A stretch of DNA of 64,000 bases from Paragordius varius (taxonomy: Eukaryota; Nematomorpha). Where the stretch lies: contig OZ176051.1 in NCBI GenBank assembly GCA_964247055.1, forward strand, positions 10,974,001-11,038,000, written 5' to 3'. Below, piece by piece: positions 36,755 through 49,683 of this stretch (position 1 is the stretch's first letter; every line of letters starts with the position of its first letter). Both the position numbers and the translations under genes were made by a program. The notes under the pieces are model-generated. The model worked only from the letters and a program-made list of their open reading frames with translations. It did not search any database and was not told where the DNA came from.

Positions 36755-36865
36755 TCATAGATCCGGGCGGCTTGCAAAAGCTTTACCAAATCCGCCAAGC
36801 AATCCTATAATAAGGTCAGATATGGCAAAGGGTATACAATGAGGTGATCGTAGAGCCGGAGAGAC
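36755..36865 (-). other. Possible terminal exon, unrecognised
   Basis: After a good acceptor (TTATTTTATCTGCAG) an open frame of 36 codons reads VSPALRSPHCIPFAISDLII then GLLGGFGKAFASRPDL and stops. Local GC content is clearly higher than in the surroundings, as in true exons here. No upstream exon or family was found. It could instead be a fragment of a mobile element. Confidence 0.3.
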
Positions 36866-37139
36866 CTGCAGATAAAATAACATAGTTAACTTTAGCAAAA
36901 TCCAGGGATATCGACATGTCAAATTAACCAATTTACAGAATAGAGTTAGACAAATTTGAAATCAGATAAGAAGATAAGTTCAATGTTCATATTATTGTAG
37001 TTCATAAAATTATGATAGAATATTCATCATCCAAATAATAAAAGTGGCTGCCCAATAACATCTAAAATTCAAATTATACGGCAGCCAATCATATTAAAAA
37101 TAAATAATATCCACTAAATAATACAAGATTTTTTAAGAA

Positions 37140-37552
37140 TCAACCGAAGAGAAAAACTCTAATAAGTACTAAAAATAACCGAAACTAAGTAAACAATTAT
37201 AGCCTATCTGAAGCCGAAAGTTTAAACTACAAGATATTCTTTTAATATAAAATTATACGTGTTTAAAATTAGCTTTAAAAAAACACTAAATAACATTTAT
37301 ACCTGTGCAAATTTTTTCGATATCTAAATGACATAATTATATCCAAAAGATAAAGTTTCATTAAATGTTAATTTTATAATATAATAACTTTTTATTATAA
37401 AGTTATATTTGATTTTCTGCCCATTTTCTCTTGTTTTTAAAAAATTGAAAAACCTGTATTATTTCTAAATTCTGACTGTAATCTGTCAAAATTCAAAAAT
37501 TTGAGAGGTGGTGCTCGAAAAAGTCCAAATTTGTCGAGTAGTGTTTTATTTT
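37140..37552 (+). repeat. Dispersed repeat R1, copy 2
   Basis: This is the same repeat as 1-475 in the same orientation, with many small indels. Its right end is GTCCAAATTTGTCGAGTAGTG, and it lies 320 bp left of the Helitron cluster. Confidence 0.6.
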
Positions 37553-37869
37553 TTAAAATAAATTGATACTCTTTAAACTTTGTGATTTTTATACCCCAGA
37601 GTTATTTAAATTTAAATAAAAAACTAGTAAAAAGTCCATACATACTTTTCGCCGTTGTTTTTTACTTTTTTTACAAAGAATCAATTAAAAGTAATTATGA
37701 TTAAAAATGTGAAGTTTAAAAATAAATTTTACTTGCAATTGATAATTATATATTAAATCAACTGTTTGTTAAATGTTTTAAAAAAATCCGAATCCGGCCC
37801 TCTAGCATTAAAAAACTGAAAATATAAGGTTTTCATAATGCAGTAGAACAGGGTTTGTATATATATATA

Positions 37870-38916
37870 CTAGCGTGAATCTCGTGCTGCTACGCAGCCC
37901 GAGGAAGTCCTTCGGACTTCTGGGGGGGAGTACGAATGCTATACATATGATAGATACTCCTTACTCAGCATCTATCCTCAAAGAAACGCTTGACTAAAAT
38001 TTTTGCCTTTTAACAGGCAATACGAAAAATCTTTCTCGAATTTTTACAGTCTCATACCGTGGGCAAAAAAATACAATCAAAAAATATTTTTGTGGACTTT
38101 GTTTTTTTTGAAAAAAATGGCATTTTACGGGGGTAGCGGGTAAAAAGAGGGCCTAAATCAAAAAAGTGATTCGACTATGTTCAGCGCGATCAAAATTAAG
38201 TAAACAAAATTCATTATTTGAAATTGAATGGTCCAACACGTTCTCCAAAAAATTGACTTAACCCATTTTTCACACGGGGTGGGCCCGAACTGGGGACCTT
38301 ATTTCAAAAAAGGGCGAAGCTATTGTCGGGGCATTCATTAATGATTATATTTTTTCGATATTTGGATTTGATTGGGTTAACCAGTTTTCCGGAAACAGAT
38401 CACAAAGCTATATGAAAAATCAGTTTTTAGCGGGTAGCTCCTTACCCAGCAGGTATCATCAAATAAACGGTGGACTAAAATTTTTGCCTTTTAACAGGGA
38501 ATACGTGGAATCTTTATTTAATTTTTACGGTCTCATACCTAGGGCGAAAAATCGATTTTGAAAATTGGCATTTTACGGGGGGAGCGGGTAAAAAGAGGGC
38601 CTAAATCAAAAAAGTGACTTGACTATATTCGGCGCAATCGAAATAAAGTAAACAAAAACATATTTGAAATTGAATGGTCCCACACGTTCTCCGGAAAATT
38701 GTCTCAAAACACGATTTTGTGGACTTCTGTTTTCAAAAAAAACCCGTTTTTCATACGGGGTAGGCCCGAACTGGGGGCCTACAAAAAAAGGGCGAAGCTA
38801 TTGTCGGGACATTTATTAATGATTATATTTTTTCGATATTTGGATTTGATTGGGTCTACCGGTTTTCCTGTACCAGATCACAAAGCCAGCATTTTCCATT
38901 TTTATAAATATATAGA
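37870..38916 (-). mobile_element. Non-autonomous Helitron, two-unit copy with complete ends
   Basis: On the minus strand the element starts TCTATATATTTATAAAAATG (right edge 38916) and ends with the two hairpins and CTAG (left edge 37870). The flanking bases are A and T as required. The main hairpin has one mismatch compared with the copy at 5907-6487. The interior consists of about two roughly 450-bp units, each with the block TTTTACGGGGG(G/T)AGCGGGTA and the block GGGGTGGGCCCGAACTGGGG. It sits in an (AT)n tract. Confidence 0.8.
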
Positions 38917-38956
38917 TTACCATAAATAATGTATTAATATCCATATATATTTTAAC

Positions 38957-39926
38957 ATGCTATACATATGATAGATACTCCTTACTCAGCATCTATCATC
39001 AAAGAAACGCTTGACTAAATTTTTGCCTTTTAACAGGCAATACGAAAAATCTTTCTCGAATTTTTACAGTCTCATACCGTGGGCAAAAAAATACAATCAA
39101 AAAAATATTTTTGTGGACTTTGTTTTTTTTTGAAAAAAATGGCATTTTACGGGGGTAGCGGGTAAAAAGAGAGCCTAAATCAAAAAACTGATTCGACTAT
39201 GTTCAGCGCGATCAAAAATAAGTAAACAAAATTCATATTTGAAATTGAATGGTCCAACACGTTCTCCAAAAAATTGACTTAACCCATTTTTCACACGGGG
39301 TGGGCCCGAACTGGGGACCTAATTTCAAAAAAGGGCGAAGCTATTGTCGGGGCATTCATTAATAATAATATTTTTTCGATATTTGGATTTGAATGGGTCT
39401 ACCAGTTTTCCGGTACCAGATGACAAAGCCACATGACGGATTAGTTTTTAGCGGGTAGCTCTTTCCCCAGCAGCTATCATCAAAGAAACGCTTGGCTAAA
39501 ATTTTTGCCTTTTAACAGGGAATACGTAGAATCCTTATTAAATTTTTACGGTAGGCGAAAAATAGATTCAAAAAATTATTTTTGTGGACTTTGTTTTTTG
39601 AAAAAATGGCATTTTACGGGGGGAGCGGGTAAAAAGAGGGCCTAAATCAAAAAAGTGACTCGACTATGTTCGGCGCAATCGAAAATAAGTAAACAAAAAT
39701 CATATTTGAAATTGAATGGTCCAACACGTTCTCCAAAAAATTGACTTAACCCATTTTTCATACGGGGTAGGCCCGAACTGGGGGCGTTTTTCAAAAAAAA
39801 GGCGATGGTATTGTCGGGACATTTATTAATGATTATATTTTTTCGATATTTGGATTTGATTGGGTCTACCGGTTTTCCTGTACCAGATCACAAAGCCAGC
39901 ATTTTCCATTTTTATAAATATATAGA
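38957..39926 (-). mobile_element. Helitron copy lacking its hairpin end
   Basis: The sequence from TGCTATACATATGATAGATA onward repeats 37935 onward and runs through two units to the same TC terminus at 39926. The hairpin/CTAG end is missing. The 40 bp separating it from the previous copy look unrelated. Confidence 0.7.
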
Positions 39927-40733
39927 TTATAACAACTTGTAAAACAGTAGTTTATTAGCAACTTTGGCCTGAGCTAGGAAATTAACCTAATAAGTAATCG
40001 TTTACTTAAAAGAAAAGGTAATGATGTGTTAAGGGTACATATGTAATATTAGTAGAAACAGCATTAAAACTCCTACAAGTATAATTTAATTATAATAATC
40101 AGAAAAATAGAAATATGCTTAAAATTTATTTTAAACTGCGCCAATATTATCGAAGATAATTTAACAGCAGAATAAATCATATAACATTTTATTACAAAAA
40201 TAGAAACAGCCGACTGAAATTTTTTGGTGTTATTGACGTTGACCTATAATTTTTAGATTTTAAAAGCGGTTGATCTATTACCAACTAATTAATACTAAGT
40301 TGTGCTAAACAATCTAGTGGTATTTCTAAAATTTAGCTGTATATATCGTTCTTTTAAAATAACATCTCCTAAATTTCTAATTGATTATTTTTAGGTAATT
40401 TTAGTAAAGGTTATATTTTAATACTTTTTTTTACATTTCTAGTATATCTGAAATAAATTATTTAACAATAGGTAAAATTGCATCGCAAAAATTTGAGAGA
40501 GATTTTTAAATATCCGAAAAATTAGTGACGGTAGTCATACCTCCTAAGATAAGGGGCATTAACAAGGATTGCACTGGGCTGTGTGGAGTACCGAGCGTTT
40601 GCGGATCCAGGGCCATAAACTCTTATGGCGGCCCCTTCCTCCTCTATTTGAAAGCCATAAAACATTTAATTTAATACAAGCTATACAGCCTAAACACAAT
40701 AGACAACGGCTTGAACAGTCTACATCAAATATA
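39927..40733. other. Spacer between Helitron copies
   Basis: This is unique-looking A/T-rich DNA. A GC-richer patch at 40555-40655 includes a short palindrome (GGGCCATAA...TTATGGC). An open frame reads GFQIEEEGAAIRVYGPGSAN on the minus strand, too short and unsupported to call a gene. Confidence 0.4.
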
Positions 40734-42444
40734 TAGAGGGCCTAAATTAAAAAAACGAGACGACTATGTTCGGCGCAATCGAAAATAATTAAACAAAAAT
40801 CATATTTGAAATTGAATGGTACACGATTTTTGTGGACTTCTGTTTTCAAAAAAACCCATTTTCACGGAGTGGGCCCGAACTGGGGGCCTATTTCAAAAAA
40901 GGTCGAAGCTATTGTCGGGGCATTCATTAATGATTAAATTTTTTCGATGTTTAAATTTGATTGGGTTCACCGGTTTTCCGGAAACAGATCACAAAGTTAT
41001 ATGAAAAATCAGTTTTTAGCGGGTAGCTCCTTACCCAGCAGGTATCATCAAATAAACGGTGGACTAAAATTTTTGCCTTTTAACAGGGAATACGTGGAAT
41101 CTTTATTTAATTTTTACGGTCTCATACCTAGGGCGAAAAATCGATTTTGAAAATTGGCATTTTACGGGGGGAGCGGGTAAAAAGAGGGCCTAAATCAAAA
41201 AAGTGATTCGACTATGTTCAGCGCGATCAAAATTAAGTAAACAAAATTCATTATTTGAAATTGAATGGTCCAACACGTTCTCCAAAAAATTGACTTAACC
41301 CATTTTTCACACGGGGTGGGCCCGAACTGGGGACCTTATTTCAAAAAAGGGCGAAGCTATTGTCGGGGCATTCATTAATGATTATATTTTTTCGATATTT
41401 GGATTTGATTGGGTTAACCAGTTTTCCGGAAACAGATCACAAAGCTATATGAAAAATCAGTTTTTAGCGGGTAGCTCCTTACCCAGCAGGTATCATCAAA
41501 TAAACGGTGGACTAAAATTTTTGCCTTTTAACAGGGAATACGTGGAATCTTTATTTAATTTTTACGGTCTCATACCTAGGGCGAAAAATCGATTTTGAAA
41601 ATTGGCATTTTACGGGGGGAGCGGGTAAAAAGAGGGCCTAAATCAAAAAAGTGACTTGACTATATTCGGCGCAATCGAAATAAAGTAAACAAAAATCATA
41701 TTTGAAATTGAATGGTCCCACACGTTCTCCGGAAAATTGTCTCAAAACACGATTTTGTGGACTTCTGTTTTCAAAAAAAATCCGTTTTTCATACGGGGTA
41801 GGCCCGAACTGGGGGCCTACAAAAAAAGGGCGAAGCTATTGTCGGGACATTTATTAATGATAATATTTTTTCGATATTTGGATTTGAATGGGTCTACCGG
41901 TTTTCCGGTACCAGATGACAAAGCCACATGATGGATTAGTTTTTAGCGGGTAGCTCTTTCCCCAGCAGCTATCATTAAAGAAACGCTTGACTAAAATTTT
42001 TGCCTTTTAACAGGGAATACGTAGAATCCTTATTAAATTTTTACGGTAGGCGAAAAATAGATTCAAAAAATTATTTTTGTGGACTTTGTTTTTTGAAAAA
42101 ATGGCATTTTACGGGGGGAGCGGGTAAAAAGAGGGCCTAAATCAAAAAAGTGACTCGACTATGTTCGGCGCAATCGAAAATAAGTAAACAAAAATCATAT
42201 TTGAAATTGAATGGTCCAACGCGTTCTCCGGAAAATTGTCTCAAAGACACGATTTATGTGGACTTCTGATTTAAAAAAACCCGTTTTTTACACGGGGTGG
42301 GCCCGAACTGGGGGCCTAATCGAAGCTATTGTCGGGGCCTTCATTAATGATTATATTTTTTGATATTTGGATTTGAATGGGTTTACCGGTTTCCGGAAAC
42401 AGATCACAAAGCCAGTATTTTCCATTTTTTTTTAAATATATAGA
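40734..42444 (-). mobile_element. Helitron copy with about four internal tandem units
   Basis: Units recur every 446-500 bp (marker TTTTACGGGGGGAGCGGGTA near 41161, 41607 and 42107). The right edge is the Helitron TC terminus (TTTAAATATATAGA at 42444). The left edge is truncated inside a unit. Blocks 40985-41230 and 38400-38650 are almost identical, pointing to recent segmental copying between the clusters. No Rep/helicase ORF is present. Confidence 0.75.
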
Positions 42445-43019
42445 TATATATACACGATAATAAGCAAATTATTTATATAAAATAATTACACATTAATTTT
42501 CGTTGCATAAATTAAAGATGAATAGCGAACAATAACACTCATGATTAAAAAACTATTGTAAATTTAGGCGGATTTTAGTATAGATTTTAACAGAGCTTTG
42601 AATTATAACTTATTTAATTCAATTAAAATAAGTATATAAATGAGTTGAAAAGAGACAAAAAAGAAGACTGCTAAATATCTAATTTATTGATTAGAATATA
42701 ATATTGCGAAACGATCGATGATGAAATATTTTACATTGAATCCAAGGATTGTGAAACGTCAGATCCCAACACCAAACCATGATACCACTTATCTTTACTA
42801 AAACTTTCAGGACCCAATTATGAAGAATATATAGGAAACATAAAATCTCATAGATCATATTACATTTAACCCAATATCCAAAATAAGATTATACTTCTTG
42901 GCATGTTTGGTATTTATTAATTGTTTCAAAAAGAAAGTTGCTATATAAAATCCCTTTTAAGGGTTTTAATTATATAATAATGCAATTTCAATTTAAAAGA
43001 TAATAAAAATTTAAATATG
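42445..43019. other. Intergenic, nothing recognised
   Basis: This is A/T-rich with no coding signal strong enough to name. It may include the decayed flank of the hAT relic that follows. Confidence 0.4.
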
Positions 43020-43490
43020 GGTTATATTCAGTTATCAAATGTGAATCTCAATGCAATGATAAAGCAGTGATGTTGGAAATTCCAGTGTTCAACAAAGACT
43101 TATGGAAAAAAGAGCAATATTTGTCAACTGTAGCAATCATTCTTTGAACTTAGTATGATTCAAGGTAGCAAAACAAGATGGTATTTTAGTGACCTGTTTT
43201 GAAATAATTGATAATATTTATCTTTTTCTGTCGCGTTCAACTATTAGATGGGATTTATTAATAAATAAACAAGAAAATATTAGCGTGAATCAACCCGATA
43301 GAGCGCTAAATTCAAGTTGATAATGCCATTGTTGAGGGAATAGATTTGTAGCTATTAGAAGATTTTAGTTATCAATAGAAGGGCATCTATTTAACTTCGG
43401 AGTGTTTTAAATTTAAATTTTTTAACATTAATTTTTTCTGGCATATAATACTTAGAGGAATCGATAGGGTTCAACATAAATTGCAAAATT
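43020..43490 (+). mobile_element. hAT-superfamily transposase relic, copy 1
   Basis: Translation gives RAIFVNCSNHSLNLV, then FEIIDNIYLFLSRSTIRWDL. This matches the catalytic-region pattern 'C.SHSLNL ... F..I..IY.FFS.ST.RW..L' of the ZMYM/52-kDa-repressor-like branch of hAT transposases. Stops and frame changes interrupt it. A second, inverted relic of the same element lies at about 59220-60500. Confidence 0.6.
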
Positions 43491-44084
43491 TCAAAATTAA
43501 TTTAAATAAACCATTTAAGGACCTTGAATCCTTAGTCGTATAATTATCAAATACTCGGAATAAACTTTGCGAGGAAGCCATAGAAACGCTAATATATGTT
43601 ATAACTTGGATGTTTTTATACTAATCCGTGCTAGAAAGACAAATAATTCTCAGAATACTTACATGAATGTTGTTGAATTTTTCATGATTAATAATTTATA
43701 AAAAAAAATATTAGGCGCCTGCACATGTTTTAAGAATTACTTATATTAATGTTGTTATTATTGCATAATTTAAAATTTATATAAATAAATGATAAGGCAC
43801 TCTTAATGAGGCCGGCATGATGCTCTCCCTTGCTCACCCCTTCTCACGCCTACGCTTTTTGTTATAAAAAGCCACTTAAAATATTATAAAAATGCTTTTT
43901 CTATTTTTTATTCAGAATTTTGATATAAAGATTCGTTTTTTACCAATTAATTTTAATAAATTTCGGTTTATTAAGAATATGGAGCAGTAATGATATAGCT
44001 CAGAAATATTTTATGTAGAAAAGTTGTTATACTATTTTATGTGTTAATATACGCTTTCTAGCCCCAAACTACGAACGAGTTATT

Positions 44085-44667
44085 TTAACACTTCGATTCA
44101 AATTGGGGTATCTAAATACCACAGACTAAATTTAAATTAATATTTTGGAAAAACTACTGAAGCAAACGGTCCCAATTTAAATTTATGCTTCTATCCTGAT
44201 AAATATTATATAAATAACATCTTGATAAAATTTTGTTTTGAAAAAAAAGCTCCATCTCAAACTACTTCGACGCTATTTTTATTTTAAAAATTTTTTGCAA
44301 AATATCGTCTTTATTTAATTTTAAGGGTAAAACTAAAGCTAATTTTTTATATAAATTACATCTAACATTGATAGAAATAGAAAAAGCGGTTTAGTTTGTA
44401 TAATTTTTCAATTTTTCAATTTGACACATGCCACGTTGACGAAATTTTTACCTTCCGGTTTTAGCTTAAAATAATTGATATCAAGTATTTTTGAATAAAA
44501 TTTTTTATATATTTCGGTTTATTAATGTTAGATAAGTGCAAAATTTTGCCATGGTTTCGATTCCCTCTATATTTTTTAAAGAATTTAATTTTAAACAGGC
44601 CTGGGGTATCCAACTACCCCAATTTGAATCGAAGGACTAAAATGAGTGTGTTGTATCCAAGTGTTAA
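44085..44667 (-). mobile_element. MITE family A, copy 2
   Basis: This is the inverse of 18246-18801, with TTAACACTTCGATTCAAA at the left and TCCAAGTGTTAA at the right. Length is 583 bp. The paired GGGGTATC blocks are retained. Confidence 0.85.
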
Positions 44668-45161
44668 TAATGCAAAACACCTACCGATTTAGCTATTCAA
44701 ATTTTATTTATATTAATATTAACAAAACAATAAATATATTTAGCATAACGCATGCTTTTGTAAATTCGAGATATAATCTACATTTTCTTAACTCAAGCAA
44801 ATTCTTAGAAATCCGGTCAAAATAAACATAATTTTATTTAATTTAAGAATTTCATTTTAGAAGGCGGGTTTTTGTGGACGATTAGATCGTTGTTGTATCA
44901 TAAGCGGGTGGATTAGCGAATCTACCTTTTATCAAAATTGATTTTAAATTTTCGACCACAAAGAAATGATAAGGAGTGTCAATAGCAAGATTTACTTTTC
45001 CAGCGCGAGCTATCGGTGAATAATTATATACATCACCAGATCCCAATATTGTTACGGAAAACCTAACTGTGTGATCAATGTGTGAAATTTTGCCAATTTC
45101 TTGTGGTTTCCCTTTTTCTTTGGGAAACAGCAAATCTAGTTTACTAAATATCAATTATATG

Positions 45162-45164
<3 letters not shown>

Positions 45165-45194
<30 letters not shown>
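45165..45194. repeat. (AT)n microsatellite
   Basis: A TA run of about 15 units lies just upstream of exon 4 of the serpin pseudogene on the minus strand. Confidence 0.9.
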
Positions 45195-45197
<3 letters not shown>

Positions 45198-45858
45198 ATA
45201 ATGAAACAAACAACAGTTTAAAATGGTATTAGGATTGTATTAATATTGAATGAACTTAAAATTATCTAATTTGGGGTCTTAATGCATACCCGTCCAAAAC
45301 CTTCAGATTTCGGATATTTTAAAATTTTATCATAAAAACCTAACTAAAACGTTTCAAAATAATAAATTGTTTAACAAAATCGGTGACAAATTATAGCTAT
45401 AACTTTTTATACGTTATTAAGTAATGGAGTTATCGAGTATAAATAATTGCAATATAATTGGCCGTAATAATCCGAGCTTACTTAATGTTTTTCCCGAAAA
45501 ATCAAAATTTTCGAACCAAAACTTTGTGATAATTGTTTTTAATGAAAATTATTATCATGATGTTGACTCCGGCATAACACAGATGTTTGACTGTTGAGCC
45601 TGTATACACTTTTGCGCATACCTTCAGTTTTCTAAAAACAACTTAAATGAGGGGTTTTTAAGGCAAATATTGTTTAGTTTTATAGCATTGGATTAGATTA
45701 ATCACTTGCCCTAGAATTTGTGATAAAAATATTTGATTTATCTTGAGTATATAATGAAAAAGTATATGTATTAAAGCTGATGTATTTTATTTTACTAAAT
45801 CATAAAGAGACGAACAAAATTGACACCATGCGCAACAATTTTACATTAATCAAAAAAA

Positions 45859-45913
45859 ATAGTATTTTGGTTAGATAATTATCTAATAGATAATTATCTA
45901 ACCAAAATACTAT
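45859..45913. repeat. Perfect 26-bp-arm palindrome
   Basis: ATAGTATTTTGGTTAGATAA (45859 on) is exactly mirrored by the right arm ending AACCAAAATACTAT at 45913, with a 3-base loop. It abuts the left end of foldback copy K3 and may be a separate tiny MITE or a terminal rearrangement. Confidence 0.9.
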
Positions 45914-48106
45914 AATGTATGCAATTTCTCAGTCAAAAAAAATTTTTTTTTAAACGCAGCATTTTTTCCAGGATTGCGTTTGCATTTTTCAAGCAACGAA
46001 ACTTTAAAGCAAATCAACATTCCAATCGCAATATTATTTTAAAACGCAACCTTTTTTTAAACAAAGTTTTAGAAGCAAAAGCAACATTTTAAACTTAAAG
46101 ACATTTTTATTTCAAGACAATAAATTATTAGAAATTCATTTAATTTTAAGTAATGATTGATTAAATTTTAGCTTTGAATTATTTTTATTGTTTTTATCAA
46201 TATTTGTTCGTAAAATCTTCAAACATTTTAATTTTGCCCATAAATAATATTAGGTTATGGCTAATAGAATGTTTGAAAATTATTTTACCATCAAATATTG
46301 ATAATTTTAAAATAATTTTTCAACGCTCTTAACTAATTATAATTAAAATATACTTAATAAAAATAGGCAAATAGTAAAATTTTTAAAAAAATTGTTGCTT
46401 TTGCTTGAAAAAGTTGTCTTTTGAAAAAATGTTGCGTTTGCTTGAGCAAAGACAACATTTTTTCAAGCAAAGACAATATTTTTTTAGTAATCACAAAAAA
46501 CGTACATTTTTTAAGCAAAGGCAAAATTTTTTTAACCAAAGACAACATTTCGAAGCAAAGGAAACAATTTTATAAGCAAAGGAAACAATTTAATTAAAAA
46601 TAAAAACAGTTTCATTAAATTTAAAACATTTTTTTATTTTAATTTAATTAAATATAAGTATTTATTTAATTTTAAGTTAATTAGCGTTGAATTAAGGTTT
46701 TTGTTTTTCATCAATATTTGATGGTGATTTTCAATTATTTTAATTTTACCCATAATCATAATTAATTATATTTAAATATTTTTTTCTTTTACAACTTTGG
46801 TTTCACCTATAATCAATTACAATTTGCGTCAAGAGTGTCCTTAATTATTTAAAGTTGGTCCTTGGACCTTCAAATTGGTCCTCAATTTAATTTTGGTTTT
46901 AATTTTTATTAATGCAATAAAATACTCATCTAAATTATCATTTTAATATTCTATATTTAACCTAAACTTTTAAATGAACAACTTTTTTTCATAATCCGTT
47001 TTATTATTGTCTCTATAAAATTTAAATAAAATATCTAACTTTGTGGGTTATTGATTGTAAAATTTAGTTTAACATTAGTTTCTAATATTATTATAGTTCT
47101 TAAATTGTTTTTAAATAAAAATTTATGAATAAAAAAACTAATGATCAGGATACTAGGTTAAATTTAACAAAATGGATAATTACATCCAAAAATAACGGTG
47201 GTATGCAAACTGCAAAAAATGTAGGGATCAACTTTATGTTAAGACAACTTTAAATGTTCTAGAACACTCTTGCAACAAATTGTATGGATTGATTATAGAT
47301 GTAACTAATAGAAAAAAAATTAATATAATTAAAGAATAAAATTTATCGGCGAAATTAAAATGTTTGAAAATCGATTTACCAAATATTGATGATAACACAA
47401 AAATCATAATTTAACGCTAAATAATACTTGGATATATTCATTATACTTCGATTTTAGGGTACTTTACCCCAGGCTTGTTTATATTTTAATATTTTAAAAA
47501 ATATGGAATAAATTGAAACCATGGCCAAGGTTTCCACTTATATGACATTAATGAACCGAAATATGAAAAAAAAAATATTCAAAAAAATTTGATATTACTT
47601 ATTGAGGGGTAAAACCCAGAGGTAACAATTTAACCAACATGACATGTGTTGAGCTAAATATAAAAATAATGCAAATGATACGACTCTTTCTGTTTATCAA
47701 TTTTAAATGTGATTTTAAAAAGTAAACTTAATTTTGGGCTTAAAATAAATACAAAATTTTAAAATGATGTGAAATATAAATTGCGTCCAAGTAGTTTAAA
47801 AACTATTATTTAGATATATTGGCTTATTTATAGAATTGATATTAGGATAGAAGCATAAATTTATATTGAAACCGTTTCTTTCTGTAGTTTTTTAAAAATA
47901 TAAACTTAAATATTGTATGAGGTATTAAATATCCCAATTTGGATAAAAGTTTAATTACATTAACTTAAAATTAAATAAATAATCAATATATAACTAAAGC
48001 GTTGTAAAATAAAAAATATTGATTATAATTTTAAAAAAATTGTTGCTTTTGATTAAAATAATGTTGTGTTTGGTTGAAAAAATGTTGTTATTGCATGGTG
48101 TATACA
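45911..48106. mobile_element. Foldback element K, copy K3 (diverged), in the serpin pseudogene intron
   Basis: The left part (45935-46110) and 46381-46620 carry decayed CAAGCAAA(CG/GA)CAACATTTTTT units. The right part (48035-48106) carries their inverse (TTTGGTTGAAAAAATGTTG) and ends TTGCATGGTGTATA, close to the K terminus. The middle has AAAGTTGGTCCTTGGACC-type motifs as in K1/K2. A MITE A copy (47422-47954) is nested inside. It is older than K2, judging from array decay. Confidence 0.65.
47422..47954 (+). mobile_element. MITE family A, copy 3 (decayed)
   Basis: TAATACTTGGATATATTC, TTTACCCCAGGCTTGTTTA, AACATGACATGTGTTGAG and TATCCCAATTTGGAT appear in the same order as in copy 1, with about 30% differences by eye. 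It is nested in K3. Confidence 0.65.
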
Positions 48107-49683
48107 AGCAATATGTATTAATATATAAAAACACATTTCTTCAAAATCTGATTTTTCCGAGATAAATTATTTGCATGTATTCCCTTAATAAAATGTATGA
48201 TTTATAGCTGTATAATTTCTTTAATAACCAATTAAATGTTTACTTCTTATGGCACGTGAGTTCCTTGGAAAAAAGATCCATCATATTAAAATTTGTTTGA
48301 AGGTCCATAAAAACACATACACTTCCTGTATACAGTATACTGTTCAAATTTGCGTTTCTTTATTTGGTGAATAACGTTGGGAAACGCCTTAAGTGTTGTC
48401 TCAAGACGATTAGTATCATGGTCATTTGGTATTAAATACACCATTTTATATTTTTTTCGATATGAGATTAGGACGACTTTGGATCTGAGGTCTCTACAAT
48501 GACCTGATTGATAATTTATTCTTTTCCCAGATAAAATTTCAACTGGAACAGGAATCTTTTCATTGAAAAAAAGGTTAGCAGCACTCCACATTTATTTAAT
48601 AAATATGAATCTTGAGGCAGCATATAAGGAAAATTTTTAATTAAATGATTACACCCTATATAACTAAATTTAGTTTCAACGTTCTGTAATTTTTTTTCTT
48701 TTATGTCTTACAAATGAAATAAATTCTAAGCTTTTTATTAGATATATAAGTATTAAAAAATAAACGCTGTCTGATATACGACGTCAGAATTACAAAGATA
48801 TAGAAATAAATGGAAAGCTGTTTGTAGAAAAGCGTCATAATTATTTTATCTGACCTGATTTTAACATTATAATTTTAAAGCGATAGATAAGTGTTGTGTT
48901 TTTTTGATTCAATTAAATTACCGAAAATATCTTACTAAAAAATATTTTTTATGCACACTTAATATATGCACCCAAATCACCTGTTAAAACTATTTAATAA
49001 ACAGTTCATGAAAAACAGACCACCTCCAATCGTATATATACTGCTAGTGTTAATGATTCCTTTAGCCGGTTCAGAAAAGCGTTTAAAATGTCCTCCAAAC
49101 TCTCGAGTATAGTATTCATTTAGTAAATCGATGATGATATATGTTGGTGTACTATATCCAGATAAATACGATCTAAAAGATGGCAGTAACCATTTTTCCG
49201 CGCGACCTGTTAAGGGTGCATCGTGCTTTTAGGGTCAATGTTGATACGATTTAAAAGGCTCAGTTGAGTAGGTAACAAGACCTGCATTATATGGGACCTT
49301 TTTCAAGATATTATTAAGTTCTTTGCAGCCGGATACAGGTAGTATTCCTTTTGTATTGGGACAAGTTGAAGGAAATTGAACCAACCCAAGACCCAGTTGT
49401 AAACCCCCAGGTGAGAAAACGTAATCCACATCGGTGTTATTTAAAACACTATTCAATGATACTTGATTGGTTAAAATAGCCTTTATTAATTATAAATTTT
49501 TATATAGCAAAATATTTAGATGGTATTATTTGAATTTTATGAAAATATATCACAATAGGAATTTATATATAGAAAATTATTCTTACTTGCTCTCTCAATA
49601 AATCATATTTAAGTTTCTTTGGATCATCCATCCCATTAAAAGATATAGAAAGTGAAAAAATCTTAAAATATCAAAAGTTTCAT

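Larger units (their letters stand above)
44882..49683 (-). pseudogene. Serpin pseudogene, paralogue of the serpin gene at 54160
   Basis: All four exons of the intact gene are recognisable on the minus strand. Exon 1 is about 49598-49683: the ATG is kept, but one base is lost in the signal peptide and causes an early stop. Exon 2 is about 49000-49480 (DYVFSPGGLQLGLGLVQF), with two single-base shifts near 49265 and 49215. Exon 3 is about 48250-48590 (NEKIPVPVEILSGK, MVYLIPNDHDTNRLETTLK), with a 7-bp insertion near 48330. Exon 4 is 44882-45150 (IGKISHIDHTVRFSV, ILIKGRFANPP), ending slightly early. The last intron has grown to about 3.1 kb by insertion of foldback copy K3 and a nested MITE. The exon order and splice sites show DNA-level duplication, not retrocopying. 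Confidence 0.85.

Noticed and set aside
38699-41931. Open frames of about 60-76 codons recurring in the Helitron units (SQNTILWTSVFKKNPFF...)
   Set aside because: They recur because the unit recurs. They have no start conservation, no Helitron Rep or helicase motif and differ by frameshifts between units.
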